Part shown: positions 15,331-23,922 of the stretch, in pieces
Numbering within the stretch: the first letter of the stretch is position 1
Layout of the letters: every line of letters begins with the position of its first letter
From: an uncultured Dehalococcoidia bacterium
GTDB taxonomy: Bacteria > Chloroflexota > Dehalococcoidia > Lucifugimonadales > UBA3495
Length of the DNA stretch: 64,000 nucleotides
Reading direction: 5' to 3'
Assembly (NCBI GenBank): GCA_951812535.1
Contig: CATOSK010000010.1
Span: forward strand, 62,001 to 126,000
Position numbers and translations under genes: made by a program
Notes under the pieces: generated by a model
The model's input: only the letters and a program-made list of their open reading frames with translations
The model's database searches: none
Told to the model about the DNA's origin: nothing

Positions 15331-17727
15331 TCAGCAGTCAGGATAAAGGTAGAGGTTTATGAGGTTCATTACGTCGTCTCTGGTAATCGGATCTTCTCCC
15401 ATGAAAAGGTAGTCGTCTATGGCCTTGATGACCTCGCTCCTATCAATCTTCCCGTTTTCGTTGGCGTCGTAACGGGTGATCAGCGGGTGTTGGGACGCCA
15501 AGACCGCCTCGATGCGGTAAAGGTGGTAGGCTTTTTTGTCCTGAGAGATGACGGCCACTACGACGGTATAGGGGCAAGCCAGGGGAAGGTCGACCTGGTG
15601 TCCACCAAGCTCGGGGTCGGCGTCGGGGATTTCAGCGAATTCTTCGGTGAGAAAACGGAAGGAGGCGCCGTGGGCATTGGTTGGGATGACCGTAATTCGG
15701 GTGGCGGTGGCCGCGACGGTGTAGGAAGTCTCGTGGGGGTCGAAAGCCGGCTCCAGCATCCCCGGGCTGACAGCCAGCCCGCTGAGCAACAGGTCGCAGA
15801 AGGGGATGTCAAGATCGAGCAAGTCGTTGTCCTGGATTGCCCGCAACGGCGTTGGGATGCACCCGGTCAACTCGTTATCGGCCAGGTTTAGTGACACCAG
15901 CAGGGACAGTCCGGTTAGTTCGTCCGGTATTTCGCCGGTCAGCTGGTTTTCTTCCACGTGCAGGAGCTGCAGGTCGGACAATTGTCCCAGTTCCGTAGGT
16001 ATCGGCCCGCTCAGTTGATTGTGTCCAAGGAAGAGGTACTTCAACTTGGAAAGGCGGCCCAGTTCCGGCGGTATCGGCCCGCTCAACTGGTTCCGGTCTA
16101 GGTCAAGGCGCCGCAACTCGGTGAGGCCGGACAGGTCGACGGGTATCGATCCGGTCAACTTGTTCCTCCACAGCAGCAGTTCCCTCAGATTGGGCAGATG
16201 GCCGAGTTGCGCGGGTATGGGCCCGGTCAACCGGTTGGTGTCGAGGTGCAAGCTCTCCAGCTTGACGAGCCGGGACAAGTCGGGAGGTATGGGCCCGGCC
16301 AGCCGGTTTATGGACAGGTACAGTTCTTTCAGCTTGGCCAAGCCAGCCAATTCGGTGGGTATCTCTCCGGTGAGCCGGTTGGCTTCCAGGCGCAGGAACT
16401 CCAATTTCGTGAGGTTGCCCAAGCCGGATGGGATTGGGCCGGTCAACTCGTTCTCCGAGAGGTAGAGTTCTTCCAGATTGACGAGATTGCCCAGTTGCGG
16501 CGGTATCTCTCCGGTAAGCCGGTTGGCTTCCAGGCGCAGGAACTCCAATTTGGTTAGGTTTCCTAACTCCCGGGGAATGGGCCCGGACAGATTGTTGCCG
16601 TTGAGACGCAACTCTTCCAGGCGGGCGAGCCCGCCCAGGGAGGCGGGAATCTGACCGCTCAACTCGTTGCCGCTGAGATCGATCCGTTGCAGCCGCGACA
16701 CGCCCCCCAACGCCTCCGGCAGTTCGCCGGTCAATTGGTTATCGCTGAAGTCGAACCCCTGGAGGTTCGTGAGGTTCCCCATCTGGGCAGGTATCTCCCC
16801 GGTCAACAGGTTATCGTCGAGGTGAAGGTGCACCAGGGAAGCAATGTTGCCGACCTCGGGTGGGATCCGGCCGGTGAACCGGTTGTTCTCCAGGTGCAGG
16901 TCGAAAATCCGGGTGAAGCTGCCGACCCAAGGCGGTATCGGGCCGGTAAGCTGGTTATTTCTGAGGTCCATCCTCCGCAGGTTGCTCAGGGCGGCCAGTT
17001 CGGGAGGAAACCCGCCGGTCAATTTGTTGTCGCTGAAGTCGAAGCCCAGCAGGTTGGTGAGGTTGCCCATCTGGGGAGGTATCTCCCCGGTAAGTTGGTT
17101 AAAATCCAAGTGGATATGTCTCAGTTCCGACAGGTTGCCCAGTTCCGGCGGAATCGGACCGGTCAGTTGGTTGTTCTCCAGGTGCAAGTCCTGGAGGGTG
17201 GTCATTTCGCCGATCCAGGACGGCACCGGTCCGGTGAACCAGTTTTCCGACAGGTACAGCACCTTCAGGTTGGGGAAACGGGCCATCCACGCTGGGACCG
17301 GGCCGGTGAAATCGTTGCGATGCAGGTACAGTTCCCTCAGCTCCGCCAAGCCCGCCAGTTCCGGCGGTATCTCGCCCCACAGCCCTTTCGATTCAAGGTC
17401 CAGTTCGATGACGCGCGGCGGTTGGGAGTCCATTGCTTCCGGGTCCTGCTCGCTGAGGGTCACCCCATCCCAATCTTCTATGGCAAGAGTGACGGACCAG
17501 TTCAACCCGCCGCCCCCGGCCAAGTTGTCCTTGGCCGCGAGCAGCGCCCCGCAGTCCGCGACCAGTCCCGGGTTGGCGTCCGGGTCAGCCACGGCTCCCG
17601 CGGCAGCGCACGGGACGCCCTGGGCCCGTGCCGAGTAGCTCTCTCCCACCGTGACGGCTGTCAGGAGCAGCGCCGCGCTGGTGGTGAGGAATATAGCGAA
17701 GCGGTTGGGCAGCAACGTCGTCTGCAA
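15331..17727 (-). CDS. Secreted LRR protein with cadherin-like and EF-hand/dockerin-like end, 798 aa
   Basis: A signal peptide (residues 1-36, ending ARAQ) is followed by 22 consecutive 24-residue plant-type LRRs (about 105-633; pattern LxxLxLxxNxLTGxIPxxLGxL). A cadherin-like beta-sandwich segment follows (LAVSPGMLEPAFDPHETSYT). Last comes a calcium loop DANENGKIDRSEV with a second helical pair, like one dockerin or EF-hand unit. The start is set to TTG at 17727: it follows the stop of the upstream methyltransferase by four bases with AGG eight bases before, and it places the signal peptide correctly. It is probably a cell-surface binding protein; no ligand is evident. Confidence 0.8.
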   Translation of the reverse strand: MQTTLLPNRFAIFLTTSAALLLTAVTVGESYSARAQGVPCAAAGAVADPDANPGLVADCGALLAAKDNLAGGGGLNWSVTLAIEDWDGVTLSEQDPEAMDSQPPRVIELDLESKGLWGEIPPELAGLAELRELYLHRNDFTGPVPAWMARFPNLKVLYLSENWFTGPVPSWIGEMTTLQDLHLENNQLTGPIPPELGNLSELRHIHLDFNQLTGEIPPQMGNLTNLLGFDFSDNKLTGGFPPELAALSNLRRMDLRNNQLTGPIPPWVGSFTRIFDLHLENNRFTGRIPPEVGNIASLVHLHLDDNLLTGEIPAQMGNLTNLQGFDFSDNQLTGELPEALGGVSRLQRIDLSGNELSGQIPASLGGLARLEELRLNGNNLSGPIPRELGNLTKLEFLRLEANRLTGEIPPQLGNLVNLEELYLSENELTGPIPSGLGNLTKLEFLRLEANRLTGEIPTELAGLAKLKELYLSINRLAGPIPPDLSRLVKLESLHLDTNRLTGPIPAQLGHLPNLRELLLWRNKLTGSIPVDLSGLTELRRLDLDRNQLSGPIPPELGRLSKLKYLFLGHNQLSGPIPTELGQLSDLQLLHVEENQLTGEIPDELTGLSLLVSLNLADNELTGCIPTPLRAIQDNDLLDLDIPFCDLLLSGLAVSPGMLEPAFDPHETSYTVAATATRITVIPTNAHGASFRFLTEEFAEIPDADPELGGHQVDLPLACPYTVVVAVISQDKKAYHLYRIEAVLASQHPLITRYDANENGKIDRSEVIKAIDDYLFMGEDPITRDDVMNLINLYLYPDC

Positions 17728-17731
17728 GCTA

Positions 17732-18394
17732 CTAACCTGCAGCAGACCCGCCGGAAGATTCCTCCTCCTGCCCCTTGTTGGCCATGACCACCAGGAGCGG
17801 GTCACCCGGGGGTGATTCGTCGGGGTTGGCCAGGCCGCCCTTGACGTTGCGGAAATTGCCGGCGAATTCCAGGTAGGACACCACTAGGTCGATGTGTCCC
17901 TTGTCTCCGACGCTGCGCCAGATGCGGACGGCCTTGGTGGGGAACATCCGGTTGGAGAAGGTGACGATCAAGATGCCGCCGTCCTTGAGGATGCGGTTGA
18001 CTTCCCGGAAGGTTGCGACGGGGCTGGTAAGGTACTGCACCGACACGGTGATGACCACCGCGTCGAACTTCTCGTCGTCGAAGGGCAGGACTGGGTCGGA
18101 GTTAACGTCGTGGATGACGTACTCGTTGAGGTCCGGGTTGTCGGCCATCTCCTCGGCGTTCATCCCCAGTCCCAGCAGCCAGCGTTTGGGGTGTCCGTCG
18201 GGCCAGTGGGAGCGCCAACTGCTCATCAGGTCCAGCACGTCGGAGTAAGCGGGGATGAAGTCGCGGAAGAGGCGGCCGACGGTGGCGATGGCGCCGTCGT
18301 CGATGTGGACCACCTTGCGGGGCATGGTGTAGAAGAGGCGGTCGTTGGTGTCGTCTTCCCGCTGGAAGTAATTGGGCGGTAGCTGCTGCTCCGT
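17732..18394 (-). CDS. Class I SAM methyltransferase, apparently starting at ACG, 220 aa
   Basis: The central part (DLNEYVIHDVNSDPVLPFDD, FDAVVITVSVQYL, REVNRILKDGGILIVTFSNR) is a Methyltransf_11-type fold; motif I is degenerate (GLGMNAEEM). An ATG at 18325 would cut off coding sequence that continues upstream (QQLPPNYFQREDDTNDRLFY). In that extension there is no ATG, GTG or TTG, but a perfect AGGAGGT (18407-18401) stands six bases before ACG at 18394-18392. I therefore place the start at ACG. The stop is four bases from the TTG of the LRR gene, so the two are probably co-translated. The substrate is unknown. Confidence 0.75.
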   Translation of the reverse strand, partial: TEQQLPPNYFQREDDTNDRLFYTMPRKVVHIDDGAIATVGRLFRDFIPAYSDVLDLMSSWRSHWPDGHPKRWLLGLGMNAEEMADNPDLNEYVIHDVNSDPVLPFDDEKFDAVVITVSVQYLTSPVATFREVNRILKDGGILIVTFSNRMFPTKAVRIWRSVGDKGHIDLVVSYLEFAGNFRNVKGGLANPDESPPGDPLLVVMANKGQEEESSGGSAAG

Positions 18395-18546
18395 GGGGGC
18401 ACCTCCTGGGCGGCGTCCACAAGCCGGGCGGGATGGGCAATTGTAACATGGAGCTCTGACCGGGCCGGAGGGCGGCGAAACAGTTACAATTCCGCATGGA
18501 CCGGGTGGGTCCGTAACACCGTCAACGAACGGCTAGGAGGTCAACC

Positions 18547-18921
18547 ATGGCCAGTGAAGAAGCACAAAGATTCCTGGAACAGACCGGGGCCAACCGGGGC
18601 TATACCCTTGAAATGCACCGGATAATGGCGGAGGCGGACCTGGAATGGGCGCAGAAGTACAACGCCTTCATCGAAGCGACCTACACGGGTCAGAGGACGC
18701 TGGACCGGAAGACCAAGGAGTTGCTCCAGATCGTCGTGGAGGCCGCGCTGCGGGCGGACGTAGAGCAGATCCAGGCCCACGTGAGGGTGGCGCTGCAGGA
18801 GGGGGCTACTCCCAGGGAGATACTGGAGGCGCTGCAGGCGGTCATCGCGCCCATGGGAGCCCTGGCGTTCCGGCGGGGACTACAGGCGTGGGCCGCGGAG
18901 ACGGGGGTCGATTCGCCGTAG
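18547..18921 (+). CDS. Carboxymuconolactone decarboxylase (AhpD-like) family protein, 124 aa
   Basis: The all-alpha protein carries the CMD core: LDRKTKELLQIVVEAALRAD followed by a histidine helix (QIQAHVRVALQEGATPREIL) and EALQAVIAPMGALAFRRGL. The redox CxxC of true AhpD is absent (EAALRAD at that place), so a peroxidase role is unlikely and a gamma-carboxymuconolactone-decarboxylase-like or unknown activity more so. The gene is preceded by TAGGAGGTCAACC, a strong ribosome site. It is monocistronic and closed by the hairpin at 18936-18968. Confidence 0.85.
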   Translation: MASEEAQRFLEQTGANRGYTLEMHRIMAEADLEWAQKYNAFIEATYTGQRTLDRKTKELLQIVVEAALRADVEQIQAHVRVALQEGATPREILEALQAVIAPMGALAFRRGLQAWAAETGVDSP

Positions 18922-18935
18922 AGTTCCGGATAAGC

Positions 18936-18968
18936 AACAGTCGGGAATCAGGGCGATTCCCGACTGTT
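18936..18968. terminator. Hairpin between convergent genes
   Basis: AACAGTCGGGAATC (18936-18949) pairs perfectly with GATTCCCGACTGTT (18955-18968) over a 5-nt loop, between the stops of the CMD gene and the FAH gene. The U-tract is weak on both strands; it probably serves both genes. Confidence 0.6.
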
Positions 18969-19005
18969 CGCTCACGGATTGCCCCGGGTAAGACGGTGAG
19001 GACGT

Positions 19006-19791
19006 TTATTTCTCCCACTGGACCGGGTTGGAGAGGGTTCCGATTCCCTCTATGGCGATGTCGCAGACGTCGCCGTCTTTCATGTTCTCCGGCGCGCCAT
19101 CGGTGCCCATCCAGAGCATGTCGCCAGGAACGAGGGTGAGGTAGCGGCTCATCCGGCTGATGAACTCCCGGACACCGAAGATGGTGCCGGACATGTTGTA
19201 GCTGCTGACGAAGCGGCCGTTCAGGCTGATGCTAACCTCGCAGTTCTCCGGGTCGACTCCCTCGGTCTCGATCCAGGGGCCCATGGGCTTGAAGGTGTCG
19301 GTGTTCTTGGCCCGCCACAGGGTGCGGTCGCCCCGCTGCCAGGTGCGCTCGCTGACGTCGTTGCCGATGGTGTATCCGAAGACGTAGTCCAGGGCTTCCG
19401 CCTCGGAGACGTTCTTGCACTGCCTGCCGATGACCGCAACCAACTCGCCCTCGTATTGGAAGACCTCGGTGGCGTCCTTGGGGACGATGATGGGGGAGCC
19501 GTGGCCGGTGAGGGCGTTGTTGGCCCGGTATCCCACGTCGGCGGCGGGCGGGAACGAAGGCTCCTCACCCCGGGCGTGGGCCATCTCGGTGACGTGCTCC
19601 CGGAAGTTGATCCCCGCGGCGTAGAATGTCGGGGGGATCACCGGGGCCAGGAGTTTCACGGATTCCAGGGGTTGGGAGTTGCTGGTGCGGGAATGTTCGC
19701 CCCAGGGGATGCCGGAGACCTCGATGACGTTGTCGCCCTCGATTATTCCGTAGGATGGCTGGTCGCCGTTCTGAAATCTGCACCACCTCAT
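19006..19791 (-). CDS. Fumarylacetoacetate hydrolase-family protein, 261 aa
   Basis: The C-terminal FAH fold shows the metal-ligand pattern: an early AGINFREHVTEM, then VFQYEGELVAVIGRQCKNVS with the E-x-E pair, GYTIGNDVSERTWQ, and GDMLWMGTDGAPENMKDGDV. Family members cleave C-C bonds or hydrolyse acylpyruvates and 2-oxo-acids with Mg2+. The N-terminal domain is short (RWCRFQNGDQPSYGII), as in 2-hydroxyhepta-2,4-diene-1,7-dioate isomerase-like proteins. ATG at 19791 has GGAG about seven bases upstream. The exact substrate is open; catabolic roles with the adjacent SDR are only suggested by position. Confidence 0.85.
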   Translation of the reverse strand: MRWCRFQNGDQPSYGIIEGDNVIEVSGIPWGEHSRTSNSQPLESVKLLAPVIPPTFYAAGINFREHVTEMAHARGEEPSFPPAADVGYRANNALTGHGSPIIVPKDATEVFQYEGELVAVIGRQCKNVSEAEALDYVFGYTIGNDVSERTWQRGDRTLWRAKNTDTFKPMGPWIETEGVDPENCEVSISLNGRFVSSYNMSGTIFGVREFISRMSRYLTLVPGDMLWMGTDGAPENMKDGDVCDIAIEGIGTLSNPVQWEK

Positions 19792-20060
19792 GCTGGATGC
19801 TCCTTGTCGATGCTGCGCAGGATTGGTCGGAAGGGAAGCCGGCGCGGGGCGCCGGTGGGCCAATTCTGGCATCAAGACGGGGAAGGGTCAAGGAGGTGGT
19901 TATCAAGGATGACAGGAGGTTGGCGCATTGTCTCCAGACCCAACCCTGACATCCCTGTGTATAATTTACCTCGTTTAACACAAGGGGCAACAGAAAAGGC
20001 GGGAAGGGATGTGGGCAGCCGCTGAACTGTCCACTGACCTTCCACGCAGGAGAAGTGAAA

Positions 20061-20828
20061 ATGCGTTTGCAGGGCAAGACCGCCATGATCACCGGCGCCA
20101 GCCGCAACATCGGCAAGGAGGTGGCGCTGACATTCGCCCGGGAGGGAGCGTCGCTGGTCCTGAATACCAGAACGAGCCGCCCGGAGCTGGAGTCGGTTTC
20201 CGCCCAGTGCCGGGAGTTGGGATCGGAGACCTGCACCATCATGGGCGACGTGACCGATCCCCAGCGGGCCCGCGACATGGTGGCGGAAGGGACCGCGGCC
20301 ATGGGTAAGGTCGACATCCTGGTCAGCAACGTCGCCATCCGCCCGCACAAGCCTATCCAGGAAGTGTCGGACGACGAGTGGGAGACAGTAATGCGGACCA
20401 ACCTGTTCCCCGCCTTCTACCTGGTCAAGGCGGTCCTTCCGGGGATGATCGAGCGTCGGAGCGGGAGCATCATCGCCCTGGGGGGCCAGGCCGCCATCAC
20501 CGGACGGCCGGAGACGATATCGGTCACCACAGCCAAGCATGGGCTGCTGGGGATGATGCGGGCCATCGCCGCGGAGATGGCCCCCTACAACGTGCGGGCC
20601 AACATGGTCAATCCGGGGTCCGTTGATACCGAGCGGCTCCACCCGGAGTGGTATCCGGAGTTCCAGGACACCGACCGGGGTTCCGGCGAGCACGTGCGGG
20701 GGATCCCCATGGGGCGGCAGGCGACCGTCTCCGACATCGCCAATGCAGTCCTGTTCTTGGCCAGCGACGAGTCGTCCTACGTTACCGGCGACCGGATCAA
20801 CGTGGTGGGCGGAAGGTATATCGTCTAG
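20061..20828 (+). CDS. SDR-family protein lacking the catalytic Tyr and Ser, 255 aa
   Basis: The Rossmann motif TGASRNIG (about residues 11-18) and the overall FabG-like pattern are clear, but NNAG is SNVA. The active-site YxxxK is replaced by VTTAK (SVTTAKHGLLGMMRAIAAEM), and the serine normally found about 13 residues earlier is missing (IIALGGQAA). The C-terminal DRINVVGGRYIV is typical of the family. NAD(P) binding is likely, but standard alcohol oxidation is doubtful. ATG at 20061 has AGGAG eight bases upstream; the in-frame GTG at 20055 is too close to it. It overlaps the convergent ROK kinase gene by four bases. Confidence 0.8.
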   Translation: MRLQGKTAMITGASRNIGKEVALTFAREGASLVLNTRTSRPELESVSAQCRELGSETCTIMGDVTDPQRARDMVAEGTAAMGKVDILVSNVAIRPHKPIQEVSDDEWETVMRTNLFPAFYLVKAVLPGMIERRSGSIIALGGQAAITGRPETISVTTAKHGLLGMMRAIAAEMAPYNVRANMVNPGSVDTERLHPEWYPEFQDTDRGSGEHVRGIPMGRQATVSDIANAVLFLASDESSYVTGDRINVVGGRYIV

Positions 20829-21838
20829 CCGCCCGGGGCATGGCCCAGCTGCTCCCAGGCGAGGGCCGCCGCACCGACCATTCCCCCGGTGTATCCCAGA
20901 CCGGTGGCGACCAGGCTGAATTCCCGGTGGCGGGGACTCATGGCCCGTCCCGACACGCGCTCCTTGATGACCTCCAGCAGTCCGGCATCCCGGATGCCGT
21001 CGGTGACCCCGCCTCCTAGCACGATGATGTCGGGGTTGAAGAGATGGAGGAGGTTGACCAGCCCCAGGGACAGGTGATGCAGGACCTGGTCGATTATCTC
21101 AGATGCCAGGGCCTCCCCTGCGGAGGCGGCGGCGAAGACGTCGCCGGCGTCCAGGTTGTCCGGGGAGATTCCCGTGAGGGATGAGCAGAACTCTCCTCGA
21201 GCGAGCCGTTCCCGGGCCATTCGGGCGATGCTGAGGCCGGAGGTCAGCGCTTCCAGGCAGCCGTAATTGCCGCACTGGCATTGGGGAGCGTTGGAGCTGG
21301 AATCCATGACCATGTGGCCCACCTCGGCAGCCATCCCTTCTGCGCCCAGGAGCATCCGGCCGTGGTCAATTACTCCGCCGCCGACACCGGTGCTGACGGT
21401 GACGTAAATCAGGGTGCGGACCGGGCGGCCCATCCCGCGGGCATCCTGTCCCGCACCGAAGTGGTACTCTCCCAGGGCTGCCAGGTTGGCGTCGTTGCCC
21501 ACGAAGACGGGCAGGCCGAACCGTTCCTCCCAGAGGGGCTTCAGGGATACGCCATCCAGCACGCCCAGGTTGGGAGGATTGTGGAAGGTTCCGTTATCGG
21601 TGTCGATGGGACCGGCGGCGGCAACACCGATGGCATCGACGGGACGGCCGGCGCACCATTCAAGGGCTTTTGCCAGAATGTCCTCGGCGCCGTCGAGAAG
21701 CTGCCGCTGGGTCCCGCCGGAAACGTTGGGCCGACGACCAGACCAAAGGAGTTGTCCCGACCGGTCGGCGACGCCTGCCCTGGCCCATGTTCCTCCCCAG
21801 TCCATTGCGATGACCACGGGTTCGCTGGATGAAGGCAT
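20825..21838 (-). CDS. ROK-family sugar kinase, glucokinase-like, 337 aa
   Basis: The N-terminal ATP-binding motif DWGGTWARAGVADRSG (about residues 13-28), the sugar-binding region GNDANLAALGEYHFGAG, EVGHMVMDS, and the zinc-binding CQCGNYGCLEAL (CxCGxxGCxE) identify the ROK family. The C-terminal part has NPDIIVLGGGV. It probably phosphorylates glucose or a related hexose with ATP in the cytoplasm and would feed the pentose phosphate genes at 54-61 kb. No helix-turn-helix precedes the kinase fold, so it is a kinase rather than a NagC-type repressor. Confidence 0.88.
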   Translation of the reverse strand: MPSSSEPVVIAMDWGGTWARAGVADRSGQLLWSGRRPNVSGGTQRQLLDGAEDILAKALEWCAGRPVDAIGVAAAGPIDTDNGTFHNPPNLGVLDGVSLKPLWEERFGLPVFVGNDANLAALGEYHFGAGQDARGMGRPVRTLIYVTVSTGVGGGVIDHGRMLLGAEGMAAEVGHMVMDSSSNAPQCQCGNYGCLEALTSGLSIARMARERLARGEFCSSLTGISPDNLDAGDVFAAASAGEALASEIIDQVLHHLSLGLVNLLHLFNPDIIVLGGGVTDGIRDAGLLEVIKERVSGRAMSPRHREFSLVATGLGYTGGMVGAAALAWEQLGHAPGG

Positions 21839-21976
21839 GGGCGTCTCCTGAGCTTGTGATTCCCCGGGGCTGCGGGGAAGTATCTCAGAACGGGTGGGAG
21901 GAAGTCACGAAAGGCATGGGCTCGAGCCGTCGATTCCCTGGCAGGACCGCGCCGGGGGACAGTGTGGGCCGCACCT

Positions 21977-22573
21977 TCAGGGAAGTTCCGCCAGCAGGTC
22001 GTCGAGAGCACCCCGCAAAACTTCCGGGGGCATGGGGCCGACGTACTTGCGGCGCACCTCTCCGTTGGGAGCGATGAAGAACTTTTCCGGGATGCCGCGG
22101 ACGCCATACTCCACGGCGATGACGCCTTCTTCATCGATGCCGTTGGGGTAGGGAACGGCGTATCGTTCCAGGTGCTCCAGGGCGGAGTGTTCATGGTCCC
22201 AGATATTCACCCCGATGAATTCCACCGGGCGGTCCTGGTATTCCAGGTAGACCTCGGCCAGGGTGGCAGCCTCGTCCCGGCATGGGCCGCACCAGGATGC
22301 CCAGAAGTCCACCACCACGACCTTTCCCGTGTGGTCGGACAGCCGCCACTCCTCGCCGTCGACCTGCTGGATGTCGAAGCTGTGGGGGATGCGGACGTTG
22401 GGCTCAACCTCGCCGAAGTCGATGTTGACGCCCAGGCCTCCGGCGCCTTCGAAGGACAAAGACCCCCAGAGCAACAGGGCCAGGAAAGTTGCCAGGGAAA
22501 CGCCGAAGGCCAGCATTATCCAGGAGCGTTGACTCAGCGCGCCCCTGGGGGTTTCAGTTTCTATTTCGCTCAC
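21977..22573 (-). CDS. TlpA/ResA-like membrane-anchored thioredoxin, 198 aa
   Basis: One N-terminal membrane anchor (about residues 16-40) is followed by an extracytoplasmic redoxin domain with WASWCGPCRDEA as the active site, IGVNIWDHEHSALEHLERY and the cis-Pro segment GIPEKFFI. Such proteins reduce the CxxCH cysteines of apocytochrome c before heme attachment. It is the last gene of the leftward cytochrome c maturation cluster, which fits that job (CcmG role). The usual Gly-Val-Pro-Glu-Thr loop is present as GVRGIPEKF. Confidence 0.88.
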   Translation of the reverse strand: MSEIETETPRGALSQRSWIMLAFGVSLATFLALLLWGSLSFEGAGGLGVNIDFGEVEPNVRIPHSFDIQQVDGEEWRLSDHTGKVVVVDFWASWCGPCRDEAATLAEVYLEYQDRPVEFIGVNIWDHEHSALEHLERYAVPYPNGIDEEGVIAVEYGVRGIPEKFFIAPNGEVRRKYVGPMPPEVLRGALDDLLAELP

Positions 22574-22671
22574 AGAACATAACCACCGAATTCATTCTGC
22601 CCCATTTGGAGACGCAAATAAACCTTAATGGTCATTTCTCACCGCAGGTCCGGTGACCTTCCAGGGAACAG

Positions 22672-23922
22672 TCAAGGGATGGACGACGGTGACAGGGCCC
22701 GGTCTTTCAGCCTGGTCCTTTCCCACCGGTAGCTTCCCTCGTCCAGCTCTCCGGCTTCGAAACGCTGGTCCAGCAGGGCCATCTGCCGGACCAATTGTTC
22801 CCGTTGGGAAGCGGGGCCCGGGACCGCTGCCCCGGATTCCCGGCCGGATTCTCCGGCAGTCCCCGCCGCCGGTTTCAGGCCTCCGTACAGCAGGACGGCA
22901 GCCAGGACTGCTCCCAGGCCGGTCGGGATGGCTATGGCCCAGAGACCGGTGTTGCTCACGGTCTGCCACGCCCGCTGTGTCCAGCCCGGCTGGGGAAGGT
23001 TGGTAAGGCTGATGGTTAGTCCCCGGGCAGGCGGCACTTCCGATGCCTGCCACACGGAGTAATCCAAGCCTTCGACGGTTACCGCTTGCGCCGCTGGCAG
23101 TCCCTCTGCCTGGACCGGCCCCAGGGATGCAGGGACCAACAGCCGGAAAACCTGCGCTCCCTGCAGGAGGTTCTGGCGATAGGAAAACTCGCTCCCCTGG
23201 TAGGGAAAGCGGTAGGAAAAAGTAAGATTATGGGCACCAGGAGCCACCGGGGACGTTACGGCAAACCCGGTCCCCACCGGGATTATCTCCCCGCCCAGCA
23301 AATCGGACTGGATGTCGAAATCGGTGGCATCTTCGGGAAGGGAGAAGCGCAGGAAGCTGAACCGTCCCGGTCCCACATTGGTAAGGTCGGGGACCAGGGT
23401 GCGGTCGCTGATGTTGGCGAGCGCCACGATCTCTACCGCTTCCACGACCCGTTCGGACGGGTCGATGGCCGCGATGACCATGGCGTGGCTGTCTACTTCA
23501 ATAACCGAAACGTCCCTGGTGGACTCGTAAACGGTGAGACTGACTTCCTGGGAGAGGTCGTCGGGCCCTATGAGGAGGCTGTAAGTCTTGCCCTGGTAGG
23601 CGGCGGCAAGCGCGTAACCGCCGCCGGTGGACACTGGTACGTCGTTAAAGTGGAAAACCCCGGAGGCATCGGTGACCGTCTCGAGGGTCTCAACGCCCTG
23701 CAGACCGGGAGAGAAGGTGTGCAGGGACACTTGAACATCCGAGGGCGGGGATGATCCTTCCGTGCCGTTGACAATCCGTCCCGAGACGGCGGTGGTCTGC
23801 TGCGCGTGGACCGCGGCAGCAGGGGAGAAAACCAGGAACAGTACAATAAGACCGCTCAGGAAAGGGGTTGCCCAACGGAAAATCCCGGATCGTCTGGCAG
23901 GGTTTCGCAAGAAGTAGGTCAT
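22672..23922 (-). CDS. Membrane protein with carboxypeptidase-regulatory-like domain in the ccm cluster, 416 aa
   Basis: A signal peptide (GLIVLFLVFSPAAAVHAQ, about residues 24-41) is followed by a beta-sandwich of the carboxypeptidase regulatory/Cna-B type (AVSGRIVNGTEGSSPPSDVQ, TDASGVFHFNDVPVSTGGGY) and a long beta-rich extracytoplasmic region. A C-terminal membrane helix (LWAIAIPTGLGAVLAAVLLY, about 331-350) and a charged cytoplasmic tail complete it. Its start ATG at 23922 overlaps the upstream stop (ATGA), so it is coupled to the CcmI-like gene. No known Ccm component has this architecture; the place in the operon suggests a role in cytochrome c maturation. Confidence 0.75.
   Translation of the reverse strand: MTYFLRNPARRSGIFRWATPFLSGLIVLFLVFSPAAAVHAQQTTAVSGRIVNGTEGSSPPSDVQVSLHTFSPGLQGVETLETVTDASGVFHFNDVPVSTGGGYALAAAYQGKTYSLLIGPDDLSQEVSLTVYESTRDVSVIEVDSHAMVIAAIDPSERVVEAVEIVALANISDRTLVPDLTNVGPGRFSFLRFSLPEDATDFDIQSDLLGGEIIPVGTGFAVTSPVAPGAHNLTFSYRFPYQGSEFSYRQNLLQGAQVFRLLVPASLGPVQAEGLPAAQAVTVEGLDYSVWQASEVPPARGLTISLTNLPQPGWTQRAWQTVSNTGLWAIAIPTGLGAVLAAVLLYGGLKPAAGTAGESGRESGAAVPGPASQREQLVRQMALLDQRFEAGELDEGSYRWERTRLKDRALSPSSIP

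Noticed and set aside
16687-17787. 366-residue open frame on the plus strand with internal periodicity
   Set aside because: The periodicity is the mirror of the 72-bp LRR units on the other strand.
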